Positions 54,089-64,000 of a stretch of 64,000 bases of DNA are shown here, in pieces; within the stretch, counting starts at the first letter, position 1, and every line of letters starts with the position of its first letter. The DNA is taken from positions 434,001-498,000 of the forward strand of contig LUGG01000031.1 of assembly GCA_001683735.1 (NCBI GenBank), read 5' to 3'. The position numbers were made by a program, and so were the translations under genes. The stretch comes from Grifola frondosa. Taxonomy: Eukaryota; Basidiomycota; Agaricomycetes; Polyporales; Grifolaceae. The notes beneath the pieces were generated by a model that saw only the letters and a program-made list of their open reading frames with translations, did not search any database and was not told the DNA's origin.

Positions 54089-55299
54089 GTGATGCATATT
54101 GCATTAGAGAGGCTGTATCATGGACTGGGATGTTTGGTCATTGATTTTCGTGAGGTTTTTTCAATATACATGTGTATGTCTAATATCTACTTGTATAACC
54201 ATTGTAATACCAGGGTCGTTGGTCGCATCGTCCGTCTACATAAACAAGGACATAAGATGCCGGATATCATATCCAGCATACTGACATGATCCAGGCCGGC
54301 TATGTTCGCAAAAGTGTAGGGATTTTTTTGCATTCTTATCTTCGGCTCAGCTGTAAATCTCCCTTATGAGCTTGCTGGTGTTTTTTTCTTTTCTTTTCAA
54401 TACGACTTGTTCACGACGTGACAGACAGCAGAAACACTAGCGCGGACAGTATCGTAACCTACGCATCTCCTGAACCGATGCTGTGTACTCCTTTGTTGCT
54501 CATTAGCACTCAAAATCGGCTTGAACCATTTTGCATTTCCTGCTGAGTACGCAATCGTGATCGGCTTCCATTGGAAGGAGATGGGGATGAGGTACGAAGG
54601 AAATGTGGTGCTTGCTTGTAGTCTCATCTAAATGTCAAGTTTTGCATAGCAGACTTCAGCAAATGAATTCTTCCTTCCCACCAGCCAACTATTCTCGTCC
54701 CTGGGCAACGAGGTACTCCAATTTCCGACAACCTGGAGTCCGATCAAGGTCACAGTTAGTATTGGAACCCGCTTTATTCACATGTCGCCAACGTCAGATG
54801 TGCATGTACAAACCTCATGTCGCGCGTCTGTAGCCAGTATGAGAATGCTGCCCAGGGTGGTCATGTATCATGAACCATCGTCCTCAGGACATGCCGCCAC
54901 TGGTAACATATTTGACCTAAGGTACGGTAAAAGTTCCACTTAGTTTTCTTGCGATTTGAGCTTACAGGTTTCTGGGAAAGTTGCAGGCTCTACATCCTTA
55001 TCCCGCACCTGAATGCATTGAACAGTGCAGCACTGAACCCGCTATTGTACTGCAAGACGAAGCAATATTGGAAATCGACTACACCTTTAATTCCACGCAA
55101 CAGTTCGTCGCAAAGGTGAAGAACCTGGCTAGTGACATCGTGGTCTTAATCAAAGTTAGGAAGAAGAAAGTAAGGCAGATTCTCGTGCATTGGCCGCCGC
55201 GCCCTGACCAGGATGCTGGGCGACGTAGCTAATTCAGACAGGTTGCCTGTGCGGGCGTTTTAGACGGACTCCGTTCGGAGGGGAAAGATATGTCGAGGA
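54089..55299. other. intergenic, no gene recognised
   Basis: About 1.2 kb. RAD6 3' flank followed by AT-neutral sequence with short frames only (one of 83 codons at 54981-55232 without landmarks). Confidence 0.35.
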
Positions 55300-55725
55300 G
55301 CATACGTCGGATGATGACGCCGCCTGCAGCTTCTTGACCAGTCCAATGTCGTCGGAGACGATAGAGCCCAGGGAACTGTACGAGCTGCAGTGGAATTCAT
55401 AGCGAAAACAAATTGGCTCAAGTGCAAATTAGGATGTTCCCTCAGAAACAACGGCGGCCATGTTATCCTTGACGAGGACCGGGCTCACGTGCGGAATACT
55501 GTGCTTTCCGGTGCGTCTCCGCTCATTGTCAAGTGAGGCGGCTTGCTGCAGCGCTGATGGGTTTGTCTCGATCACGGCGCGCAGTTCGGGGCCTTTGTGA
55601 TTGACTTCTTGGATTCGCGAAGTAGGTTTGCAAGAGAATGAGTCGTGCGTCGGTGATTCGACATATGGGGTGCTCACCTTTACGAGATCGACATTGGTAA
55701 AATTTAAGGGCAGGGAAGGCGACAT
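55300..55725 (-). pseudogene. Truncated amidase fragment
   Basis: Matches only the 5' part of the amidase family present in two other places. Readable parts are FTNVDLVK, then SRIQEVNHKGPELRAVIETN, PSALQQAASLDNERRRTGKH, VLVKDNMAAVVSEG, and in a different frame SSYSSLGSIVSDDIGLVKKL. No serine-box (GSSSG) or downstream exon follows, so the fragment lacks the catalytic core. It lies upstream of the phosphatase gene, with the intact amidase on that gene's other side in opposite orientation. Confidence 0.75.
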
Positions 55726-56303
55726 AGGTTTTTAGGACAGATTTGCTGAAGGACCAGCGGGCCGATGCTGTGTGCACTGTGCACCAAGGTGAGGATGGAG
55801 AAGTGAAAGTGACACGAATACATTGTAAGGGCAGATCTTCACTTTCAACAGAAATATTATGGACCGGGGGAATTTACTCCAATGCATCGAGGAATATATG
55901 TCAGAGGGAGTCAGGCCTTGAATATGTCATGTACGCGCTGCTGTCGGTATATCTTTGTGAATGAGACTTTCTGGTTGCAGTAACAGGCACCGCGAGCGGT
56001 TATTATGTGATCGTGAATTTTATGGGGGAACGTTGGTAAGCAGCGAAGATACTATTTCATAATTCTGAACATTTTAATGCAGATGAACGATGCAGCAGTA
56101 CTTTGTGCCGTGTGCGTTGAATAGACGCCCATAGACGCACGTCGCCTTCCATTTTGGGGCAACACTCGATTACCTCTACACAGTGGCACGTGTGACTCAA
56201 GCACTGCTCAACGTCGAGCGACGACGTCCTCGCCGACGGCCTCCTAATCAACGACCCCCTTCGACCTCAGCAACGACCACTGCCTTCATCTACAACGTTG
56301 GAG
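55726..56303. other. intergenic
   Basis: 578 bp upstream of the phosphatase gene. Nothing recognised beyond a C/T- and CA-rich leader in the last 80 bases. Confidence 0.35.
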
Positions 56304-59239
56304 ATGGATGGATACAAAGAGCTCGACGCTAGCAGCGGCTACAAGGAGTACCCCGGCGAGTACCCCACAGCAGAATACCCCTCGGGTCGTCGCTCTCAAG
56401 ACTACCATGCTACAGACTACCGCACTGTAGACCCAGAGTCGCAGGCTCTGCTCCCCACAGCGAATCCAGCTGTCCATCACCACATAGCTTCTCCTTCTGC
56501 TCTCTCCTGGCTTCGCTCCCAATATCCCACTCGCTTGCCTGTCTTTCTAGCCTACTTTGCAGGCGTCCTAACCTGCGTACTTGTCCAGCTCCTTGTCTGC
56601 TCACATCACTGGTTTGATCATTCCAATGCCCACGAGTCTCCCTCTGCTACTGTCTTAGACCACCTTGTCCCTCCCTACGTCGGCTCAACTGAGGTCCATA
56701 AATTCCCTCCCGCCTCTCCCACCAATGCATTCCCTTCTCTCTTCCCCACCAGTGTCGGTCATGCCGGTCCTACTCCTACAGGCGCTGAGCCCGCCCTCGT
56801 CGCTACCGCCCCTGCCTATCCTCTCCACACAGGCGCTCCCCATCTCATATCTCCCTTTGCTGTGCAAAGGAATTCCACCCGCCAGGAGGATCAATTCGAT
56901 ATTTTTAAGCACTGGGGCAACCTTGCTCCGTGGTTCTCTGTCGAACCCGGCGCCTTTGGTCTCGATGCAAGTCCTGAAGCCCCAGATACCTGCCGTGTCA
57001 CCGGCCTCCATCTCCTTCACCGTCATGGTGCAAGGTATCCCACTGGCTGGGGTGAGCTTCCTTCTTTTTGAAAGTGATCAGTTGTATGTCTTCTTTGGAA
57101 GTCTCCGGTGGAGCTATGGGCTTGGGGCAGCTTGTAATGTCAATACAGCTTGACCTCGCAGCGGCGAACGGCGTACATTCGATCCTGTCCAGGATGTTGT
57201 TCGACGCTCAGAGCATTACCAGCCCTGCACAGCCTTCCTCTATGATCTAGAACTGTTGCCAGCATAGTGCAGCCATCTACCCATTTGTGTCAGTCGCTCA
57301 GCGACTGTATGCGGCATGCTAGTGCACTCTGTCGTCGGCAAATGCCGTGGTGGTGCGGCCTTGTTTTTTTGTTAGTGGTTGATGTCCTTGTTTATCCCCC
57401 TTCTTCGACGTGCATTGTGCTCAGGCTTCGGGGAGAGGACATTATCTATCATTACGAGCTGCATGCGTCTGTGTATCTCCTGGGTCAGGTATTGATCTCG
57501 TCTTCGATAGCATCCTATGGCGGACCCGCAAACTTCTCGTCCAGGCTACATGAAGCAGCGGCAGGCTGGAACGCGAGCGGCGAGCTGGAATTCATGAACG
57601 AATGGTGCGGATCGCTTCTCCATTGTTATTCGCTTGCTTATATCGTGCAGGACGTACAAACTCGGCGAAGAGAGTTCGTATATCGTCTATTTGCACCCGT
57701 CATTCTGCTGATATGTTTCGCACAGTTCTGACACCGTTTGGAAGACAGCAGCTCTGTGAGCACTCAGGTGTAGAAGTATTTCACCCCACACTGACACGTC
57801 GCTGCAGTTGATCTTGGAGTGTCCATGCGCATGAAATATGGATACTTGCTTAAGGTGAGCAACGTTCTTGTCAACCACAAACCGGCCCTCATCCTCATCA
57901 CCTAGAATTTCACTGAATCGAACACCCTGCCGGTCTTCCGTACCGAGTCCCAGTACGCCCCTTTCTCCCTTTACATGCTCTCACGTTGACAGCCTGCTGT
58001 CTAGGGATCGCATGCTCGCGTCCGCACTCAATTTCGCGATAGGCTTCTTCGGGTTCCCATTCGAGGGACAATACCAGCAGAGTGTCACTATTGAGGATCC
58101 CGGCGTGCGTTCTTTCGCTCCTTCCCTCTCCTGGATTCTTCTAACATATCGAGTGCAGTTCAACAACACGCTCGCGCCATACAAGACGTGTCCGAATGCG
58201 AACGTCCGCTCCAAATCGGACCGTGCGCTCCCGTACGTGCGCCAATGGGCGGAGATATACCTCGCTGCGGCACATCAGCGTCTCAGGCCGCTCATGAAAG
58301 GCTACGACCTCAGTGTGGAGGACGTGTACACCTTCCAGCAGATGTGTGCGTATGAAGTGAGTAGTAGTGACCTTTGATGGATGGTCGGGTATACTGATAC
58401 GGGCGTTTGCAGACGGTCGCGATTGGCTACTCCAAGTTCTGTGAATTGTTCACGGAGGAGGAGTGGAAGGGATTCAACTATGCGTGCATACTCTCTTTCT
58501 CTTTCTTTGATGCGCACTGAACGCCTATATGGTACAGGATGGATCTGTACTTCTGGTACAACTCAGCATTCGGGTCACCGGTTGCGCGCGTGCAGGGCAT
58601 CGGATACATCCAAGAGCTGGTAGCGCGGCTGACACACACGCCGATCGCAGTGCACAACTCGTCGACGAATGCTACGCTTGACGACAGTGAGACGACGTTC
58701 CCACTTGGGCAGAGCCTCTACGTAGATGCAACGCACGAGGTTGTCGTGTTAAACGGTCGGTGTTCTCTTTTATAACTCTCTACCCGATGTTAATCACTGT
58801 TATGTATAGTGATCACGGCGCTGAACCTCACAAACTTTGCTGTCGATGGGCCCCTTCCTGCAGACCGCATGCCCCCACATCGCGCCTTCAAGGCGTCGCA
58901 TCTCGCACCGTTCGCGACGAATATCCAGTTCCAGTGTAAGTGTCATCTTCCTCTTTGAGTGCTCTAGACTCCAATGATGACCCCCGCGCAGTGCTCTCGT
59001 GCGCGTCACTGCCAGAGCCGCAAATCCGGATTATTATCAATGATGGTGTCGTGCCATTGACGGGTATCCGTGGTTGCCCCAAGCAAGAAGATGGCATGTG
59101 CACGCTGGACACGTTCATCAGAGCGCAGCGCGAAATCATTCGTGAGACGGATTGGGAGTGGGCGTGCCATGGGGACTGGGAGGTCCCGTCTGGCATGGCG
59201 TGGAATACGACCACGGGATACCCGCCTGCACGCGAGTGA
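56304..59239 (+). CDS. Membrane-anchored histidine acid phosphatase (phytase-like)
   Basis: A Tyr/Pro/Glu-rich N-terminus (TAEYPSGRRSQDYHATDYR) is followed by a single membrane segment (LPVFLAYFAGVLTCVLVQLL), giving a type II protein with its enzyme domain outside the cytosol. The catalytic RHGxRxP is in LLHLLHRHGARYPTGW as read. Then come ASYGGPANFSSRLHEAAAGW, NEWTYKLGEE, LTPFGRQQLFDLGVSMRMKY, VFRTESQDRMLASALNFAIG, YTFQQMCAYE, and GYIQELVARLTHTPI. In the C-terminal catalytic region LYVDATHEVVVLN has HE where classical phytases have HD. Cys pairs (LSCASLP, GCPKQEDGMC) fit disulfides. Introns are mostly 50-60 bp, but one (57052-57510) is 459 bp. Substrate may be phytate or another phosphomonoester, which is inference. 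The first ATG in frame is 56304. Confidence 0.82.
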
Positions 59240-59785
59240 GTCTGTGAGTAGGGGCGAGGGGCTTTCTTGTGTTCTTTGTGTCATTCGCTTTGGAGATCGT
59301 TAATGTAGAAGTCGCCTTATTTAGGTCGAAGCGCAGGATTTTCACTCATGCATGCGGACGTTGAGAAACTCGTGACAACCTGTGAGAATGTTTATTGACT
59401 TTTGCTGGATCTGTTCGACGTGTTTTATGAACTCGTCTGCGCTCGGGTGCATACGACTGTTGGGAAATTTCTGTGTTCGGTACCGAATTGTGATATGCAG
59501 TCATTCTGGACGTCGATTGAGTGAAAAACGGTGTACAGTAAACAAACCCACGGTGCGCTATCCTTACTAATGCAGCGCCTGCACGATAGCTGAATATACG
59601 CCTCTAGAACCTTTGCAGTCAATGCCCGCAATGCGGTGTGACCTCGCTGTGATAAGAGACGTTCACGTGTGCGAGAGAGGACGGCAGAATGATCAAGTCA
59701 GTGATATCCGTATAAAAGCCTCGCTCCGCACTCACGATTCGATGCGGTGCAGATTGTGCTCTACCGTCTTCAGCCTTTCTTACCT
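59240..59785. other. intergenic, promoter of amidase
   Basis: 546 bp. Contains a TATA box near its right end (listed separately). No gene seen. Confidence 0.4.
59711..59717 (+). promoter_or_regulatory. TATA box of amidase gene
   Basis: TATAAAA, 69 bases before the start codon of the TATA-suited secreted amidase. Spacing and sequence are both good. Confidence 0.6.
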
Positions 59786-62032
59786 ATGTCCCTGCGTCCG
59801 ACTATCACGGCGCTGTTTCTATTCTTCGCTTTCGTGCAGGGAGCGTCGGCGCATTGGTTTTTAAACTGGTCGGCCTTCAGTGCGCGTGCGGCTTTGCCGG
59901 ACCTGTACGAAGCATCTGTCTCTGAATTACAGGTGCGCGTGCTTAGTTAGAGGATGTCGGCCGCCTTGGTGATCCATCCGCATAGGCCGGCTTAGATGCG
60001 GGACACTTCTCTAGTGTCGATCTCGTGAAGGTAGGTTCCCTAAGCTAAAGATAAGATCGCTGGCATACAGCTTATCATCTCGCAGGCGTACTTTGCGCGT
60101 ATCGAAGAAGTGAATTTGAAAGGACCTCAGCTGCGCGCGATCATCGAGACAAACCCGTCGGCGTTGCAGCAGGCCGCCGCCCTCGACAAAGAGCGGAAGA
60201 GCACCGGGAAGCGCGGTGCTCTGCATGGTATTCCTGTCTTGCTGAAGGATAACATAGCCACCATAGCTTCTGAAGGTCGGTGCATGCATCCGCAATCGTT
60301 GTTCCTCGTGTACAAATTAGCATCCGGTTAGGCATGAATACCACCGCGGGCTCGTTTAGTTTGTTAGGATCCATTGTTCCTGACGACGCCGGTGTGGTGA
60401 AGAAGTTGCGAGCCGCCGGAGCAATCATTCTAGGTGAGTGGTGTATTACTCACTTCTGCCGCGCTTATGTGCCACGCAACACAGGAAAAGCCAACCTGTC
60501 AGAATTTGCTCATTTTCGTGGTAATCTTGCCTCGGGATGGTCGGGTCGTGGTGGCCAGTGCACAAATGCCTATTTCCCTCATGCCGACCCGGTAAGCTTT
60601 CTTCAAGGAACAATTGTCATTTACCTGATATTGTGGCCATTTCAGTGTGGGTCGTCTTCGGGGTCTGCCGTCGCGGCATCCATCGGACTGGCTGCTGTCA
60701 CGCTTGGGACAGAAACTGATGGAAGTATCACCTGTCCGACGAGCAACAATAACCTTGCGGGCATCAAGCCCACCGTAGGGCTGACCTCACGTGCTGGAGG
60801 TGCGTTGCGATTCTACGGCGCATTGTCATTTGCACGATCTCCATGCACTTGTTTTAGTGGTTCCTATTTCCGAACACCAAGATACTATCGGTCCGATAAC
60901 GCGCTCCGTCGCAGATGCAGCTATCGTCCTCTCCATTATAGCCGGCATCGATCCCAATGATAATTTCACGCTCGCTCAGCCCTCGCCCGTCCCGGACTAT
61001 ACCCAAGCTCTAAACAAAGATGCGCTGAAGGGGAAGCGCATCGGTGTGCCTCGCACGGTATTCCTGAATGACAACATCACAGGCAACGATCCCTTCGTTA
61101 ATGTTATGTTTGAGCAAGCACTCGAAACGCTCAGAGGTCTCGGTGCGACAGTGGTGGACCCGGCGAACTTACCGTCTGCGAATGAGATCGCTGTGTCGAA
61201 TAACGAAACAATTGTTCTCGATGTTGACTTCAAGGTGTGTATTCAATACGGTTCGTTTCTCCGACCTGCCGTTATCGCTAACGCTTCTCTTGGATCAGAT
61301 CCAATTGAATGCCTACTATGCAGCGCTGCTGGAGAACCCCTCCGGCGTACGATCTCTTGCGGAGCTTATCCAATTCAATGACGATAACAAGGATCTTGAA
61401 GAGCCTCCTCGCTTTGAAGACCAATCTGAGTAGGTTTACACAGTTTCTCGACCATTTATTTGCCCGGCTCTGAGGATTTAACAATTTTAGGCTCATTGAG
61501 TCACAGGCCACGTCCGGCTTCAACTCAACCTACTTTGCGGCGCTCGCCTTCGACAAGGATTTAGGTGCCACGCGAGGCATCGATGCTGCTCTCAAAGCGA
61601 ATAACTTGGATGCACTTGTTCTGCCCGCCCCTGGCTTTACCACTGTACCGGCGGGTGCGTCTTTCTTGCATCATTATCTTTTCCATGCGTCATTGACACC
61701 CGGGCCATATAACAGCTATTGCTGGCTACCCAATCGTAACTGGTAAGTGCTTATGAAGCATCATCAATGGGTGCATTAATATCATGTTGTTGCGAACAGT
61801 TCCGCTCGGATTCTACCCCGAAAATGTGACAATTGCCCTTGCTGGGCCGGAGACAGTGTATCCAGCACCTGGAGTTCCATTCGGGCTGTCATTCTTGGGC
61901 ACTGCATTTAGCGAGTTTGATTTAGTTGGCTTCGCGTTTGCATATGAACAAAAGACATTGACACGGTTAGCACGGAAGGCCTTTATGGAGGCAATACCAC
62001 GAACACAGCTAGTTGATGTAATTGGAAAGTAA
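59786..62032 (+). CDS. Secreted amidase (amidase signature family), intact copy
   Basis: A signal peptide (ITALFLFFAFVQGASAHW) opens the protein. LYEASVSELQ, FSSVDLVK, YFARIEEVNLKGPQLRAIIE, TNPSALQQAAALDKERKSTG and KRGALHGIPVLLKDNIAT follow, where the K of LLKDN is the expected catalytic lysine. NTTAGSFSLLGSIVPDDAGV, KANLSEFAHFRGNLASGWSG, then the Gly/Ser box CGSSSGSAVAASIGLAAVTL with the serine nucleophile region (TETDGSITCPTSNNNLAG) are present. The C-terminal half (VPRTVFLNDNITGNDPFVNV, GVRSLAELIQFNDDNKDLEE, GFYPENVTIALAGPETVY, RLARKAFMEAIPRTQLVDVI) is complete to the stop at 62032. About ten introns join in phase, and no break was seen. These enzymes hydrolyse amides, and the natural substrate is unknown. 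Two broken relatives lie at 36.7-38.8 and 55.3-55.7 kb. Confidence 0.88.
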
Positions 62033-63107
62033 CACTCCGACCAGAGAAGGAAAAATGATATCAATCTCCCTTGAATTAGTTATAGTTGCGTGAAAAAAGC
62101 GTAGCGGGCAGTCTCGACCTCAAAAAGAATAATTAACTAAAATTAATTAATTAATTAATGCCATGAAGAGATTCCATATGTCAAAGCTCATCCAGTAAAA
62201 AAATTTTATATTAACAAACAGGATGAAACCTTCTGAGAGATACTAATGGTTGCAACATTTATGAAACAAAATAGCCATATTAATCAGATAATTTCTTAAA
62301 ATTAAAAGCTTTGAAGTTTTATGCAGTCATTTTTGAATGTACATCACTAGTATTCAGAAATATCCAAAATGAGCAGGTGACGTTGCCCAAATTTTTTACT
62401 TGGTGATATATACACTCATTTTATTGGTTTGTTGTAGTCCCTGAAGCCTATGACATGATACTGGAATAGGGCCAAATTTTAATGCTATATGTTAGTGTGC
62501 TGCAATATTGAAGAAAATTTCTAATGCTGCACATGCTCTCAAAAATGAACTTGAATAATATTAAAGTTATAGTCAAAATATATAGTGTTTTACAGCTATC
62601 TGAATGTTCACAGATTATAATAATAACCTAGACAATGATTAGCAAGTAAATTATTGATATCTAGTCAAAATGATTGTTCTTCCATTTGCATGACCTTGGA
62701 TGATCCAATCAGAAACACAGATCATTGACACTCCCCTGTCACTTTCTGGAACTAGCAGTTTCAAATGTTAACACATCCAAAAGTAAAAAGGTCATGCTCT
62801 TATGAGAAAGATCATGGTTTTTTGTATATTTATTACTCATATCTCTTGTTCAAATTTGCCCAGAAAAATTATTTGATAATTGTAGATGCACAGCATTGTG
62901 TTGGACAAGGCTTTGTTATATTATGATCCAAGTTTCAAGATTAAGGTTGGTGTAATCTTAATTTATGATATATAATATATACTTGCTCATTATATCAGTT
63001 CAGATCACAATGATAACTTATGGCATAGCTTTTATAATCAGACAAGAATATTCATTAATTTCCATAACAAATGTGCCACTTACATCACTATCAGCTCAAG
63101 ATGCAGG

Positions 63108-63290
63108 AGAACACCAGACTTCATCCCACCATTGATTGAGTTAAGGAGGGCAACATTTCATATTTGAAAACATCTGCCACCATCACATATTACATGAAAT
63201 TTCAAACTCCCAAACTTTAACCCCCCCAACTCTCTATGACAGCTGACATCAAACATTTGTAAATAATCAGAGCTTGGTGAATAAGCAACA
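63108..63290 (+). repeat. left arm of large imperfect inverted repeat
   Basis: Pairs in reverse complement with 63703-63886, roughly four bases in five matching. Anchor words are CATATTTGAAAACATCTGCC, CAACTCTCTATGACAGCTG, ATCAAACATTTGTAA and GAGCTTGGTGAATAAG. Confidence 0.75.
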
Positions 63291-63702
63291 AAATCTCTTC
63301 AGTTGCTCCATACTTCTATATAATGCTTTGTGGTTGAATGTTGATATATTCTGTCTTTATCTTTCTCACCATCATATATATATATTACTTAGTACAATGA
63401 GTTAATGTAAAATTCTCAAAATTATTTCCTTCTGTGTCACTCTTCTGACAGTTCAATAACTCCAGCAGTGGGCTTATAACCAGCTTATAAAGGACCAAGA
63501 TGTACAAGTAGTGCATGACTTACAGAGAAGAAAAATTAATGGATAGCATTTTGGGCATTTTGGTTTACTCCAAGTCAATCCATGATAGTGCAGAAGTCAG
63601 ATGTTGAATGATCAGAATATTACCACTGAATTTTTAAATCTCAACATTACAATGATGATTATTATATCTTCAAGTCAAGTGACCAGAATTGGGTATTTTT
63701 TG

Positions 63703-63886
63703 CACTTATTCACCAAGCTCCAGTTAGTTACAAATGTTTGATGCCAGCTGTCATAGAGAGTTGAGGGGGGTTAAAGTTTGAAAGTTTGAAATTTTGTGTG
63801 ACGTGTGGTGATGGCAGATGTTTTCAAATATGAGATATTGCTCCCCTTAACTTAAATGATGGTGGAACAAAGCCTGGAAGAACACA
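63703..63886 (-). repeat. right arm of large imperfect inverted repeat
   Basis: Reverse-complement partner of 63108-63290. The loop between them is about 412 bp and has no coding frame. The arms could form a hairpin if transcribed, or be the ends of a non-autonomous element. Confidence 0.75.
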
Positions 63887-64000
63887 TGCAATTTCAGTTC
63901 TTTATAGTCTGCTGACTGACAGCAATAGTGCTGTCACAGAATCATATCATTATGCATGCTCTGCTGCCATGAGTGGCTAAATAGTGCTGAACTTGATCAC

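Larger units (their letters stand above)
62120..64000. repeat. AT-rich, CpG-depleted island (probable methylated transposon-derived sequence)
   Basis: From about 62120 to the window end I find only two CpG dinucleotides (in GACGT near 62391 and 63801) in roughly 1.9 kb. The preceding gene is CpG-rich, and base composition changes abruptly after 62110. No reading frame of note occurs. It starts just after an (AATT)n run (62133-62158) and contains a large inverted repeat. Confidence 0.7.

Noticed and set aside
57267..57731. A separate 154-codon gene in the long phosphatase intron
   Set aside because: Its last third is the next phosphatase exon in its true frame. The upstream part has no start context or conserved text.
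62120..64000. Contamination from another organism as the explanation of the AT-rich end
   Set aside because: CpG loss is far stronger than in typical animal or plant DNA and the join to the amidase 3' flank shows no obvious artefact. It cannot be excluded without reads, so it is mentioned as an alternative only.
1..64000. CRISPR arrays, bacterial operons, riboswitches, attachment sites
   Set aside because: The sequence is spliced eukaryotic DNA. No regular spacer-repeat array or bacterial-style signal was seen, and no tRNA cloverleaf with a GGTTCRA loop was found by eye.

Overview
The window is nuclear DNA of a filamentous basidiomycete (Agaricomycetes, probably a Polyporales-type wood decayer). 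Evidence for this: nearly every gene is split by 47-75 bp GT-AG introns, genes are densely packed on both strands, codon use is GC3-rich, and several protein families are ones I know mainly from Agaricomycetes. These include a nucleotidyltransferase-like family, an HNH protein family, tandem P450s and a DUF3684 ATPase. No rRNA, tRNA or CRISPR array was recognised.

Layout. 1-5 kb: tail of an ABC transporter, a 3'-5' exonuclease and a sucrose-type GPH transporter. 5-13 kb: ETF-ubiquinone oxidoreductase, queuosine salvage protein (QNG1/DUF2419), histidinol phosphatase and a single-pass membrane protein. 13-20 kb: two nucleotidyltransferase-like genes head to head, a decayed RSC7-like gene and a monocarboxylate-type MFS transporter. 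20-30 kb: a gene-poor stretch, a Spo7-like protein, unknown fragments, a decayed nuclease-fold gene, a J-protein and an HNH gene interrupted by a MITE. 30-39 kb: two tandem cytochrome P450 genes and an amidase pseudogene. 39-54 kb: a conserved housekeeping block (CTP-dependent diacylglycerol kinase, giant DUF3684/sacsin-like ATPase, QTRT2-type queuine transferase subunit, CLF1 splicing factor, RAD6 E2). 54-62 kb: an amidase fragment, a membrane-anchored histidine phosphatase and an intact secreted amidase. 62-64 kb: an AT-rich island with almost no CpG that contains a large inverted repeat.

How genes relate. QNG1 (8.2 kb) and the QTRT2-like subunit (48-50 kb) belong to the same eukaryotic queuosine salvage and incorporation route. 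CLF1 and RAD6 share a 209 bp divergent promoter. The P450 pair and the three amidase copies are the accessory, duplication-prone part of the window.

Quality note. Six otherwise intact genes or gene ends need exactly one extra base in a C or G run to keep their conserved frame. This looks like residual homopolymer deletions in the assembly, and it differs from the multi-type indels of the true pseudogenes. All exon limits were inferred by eye from splice signals and family resemblance.
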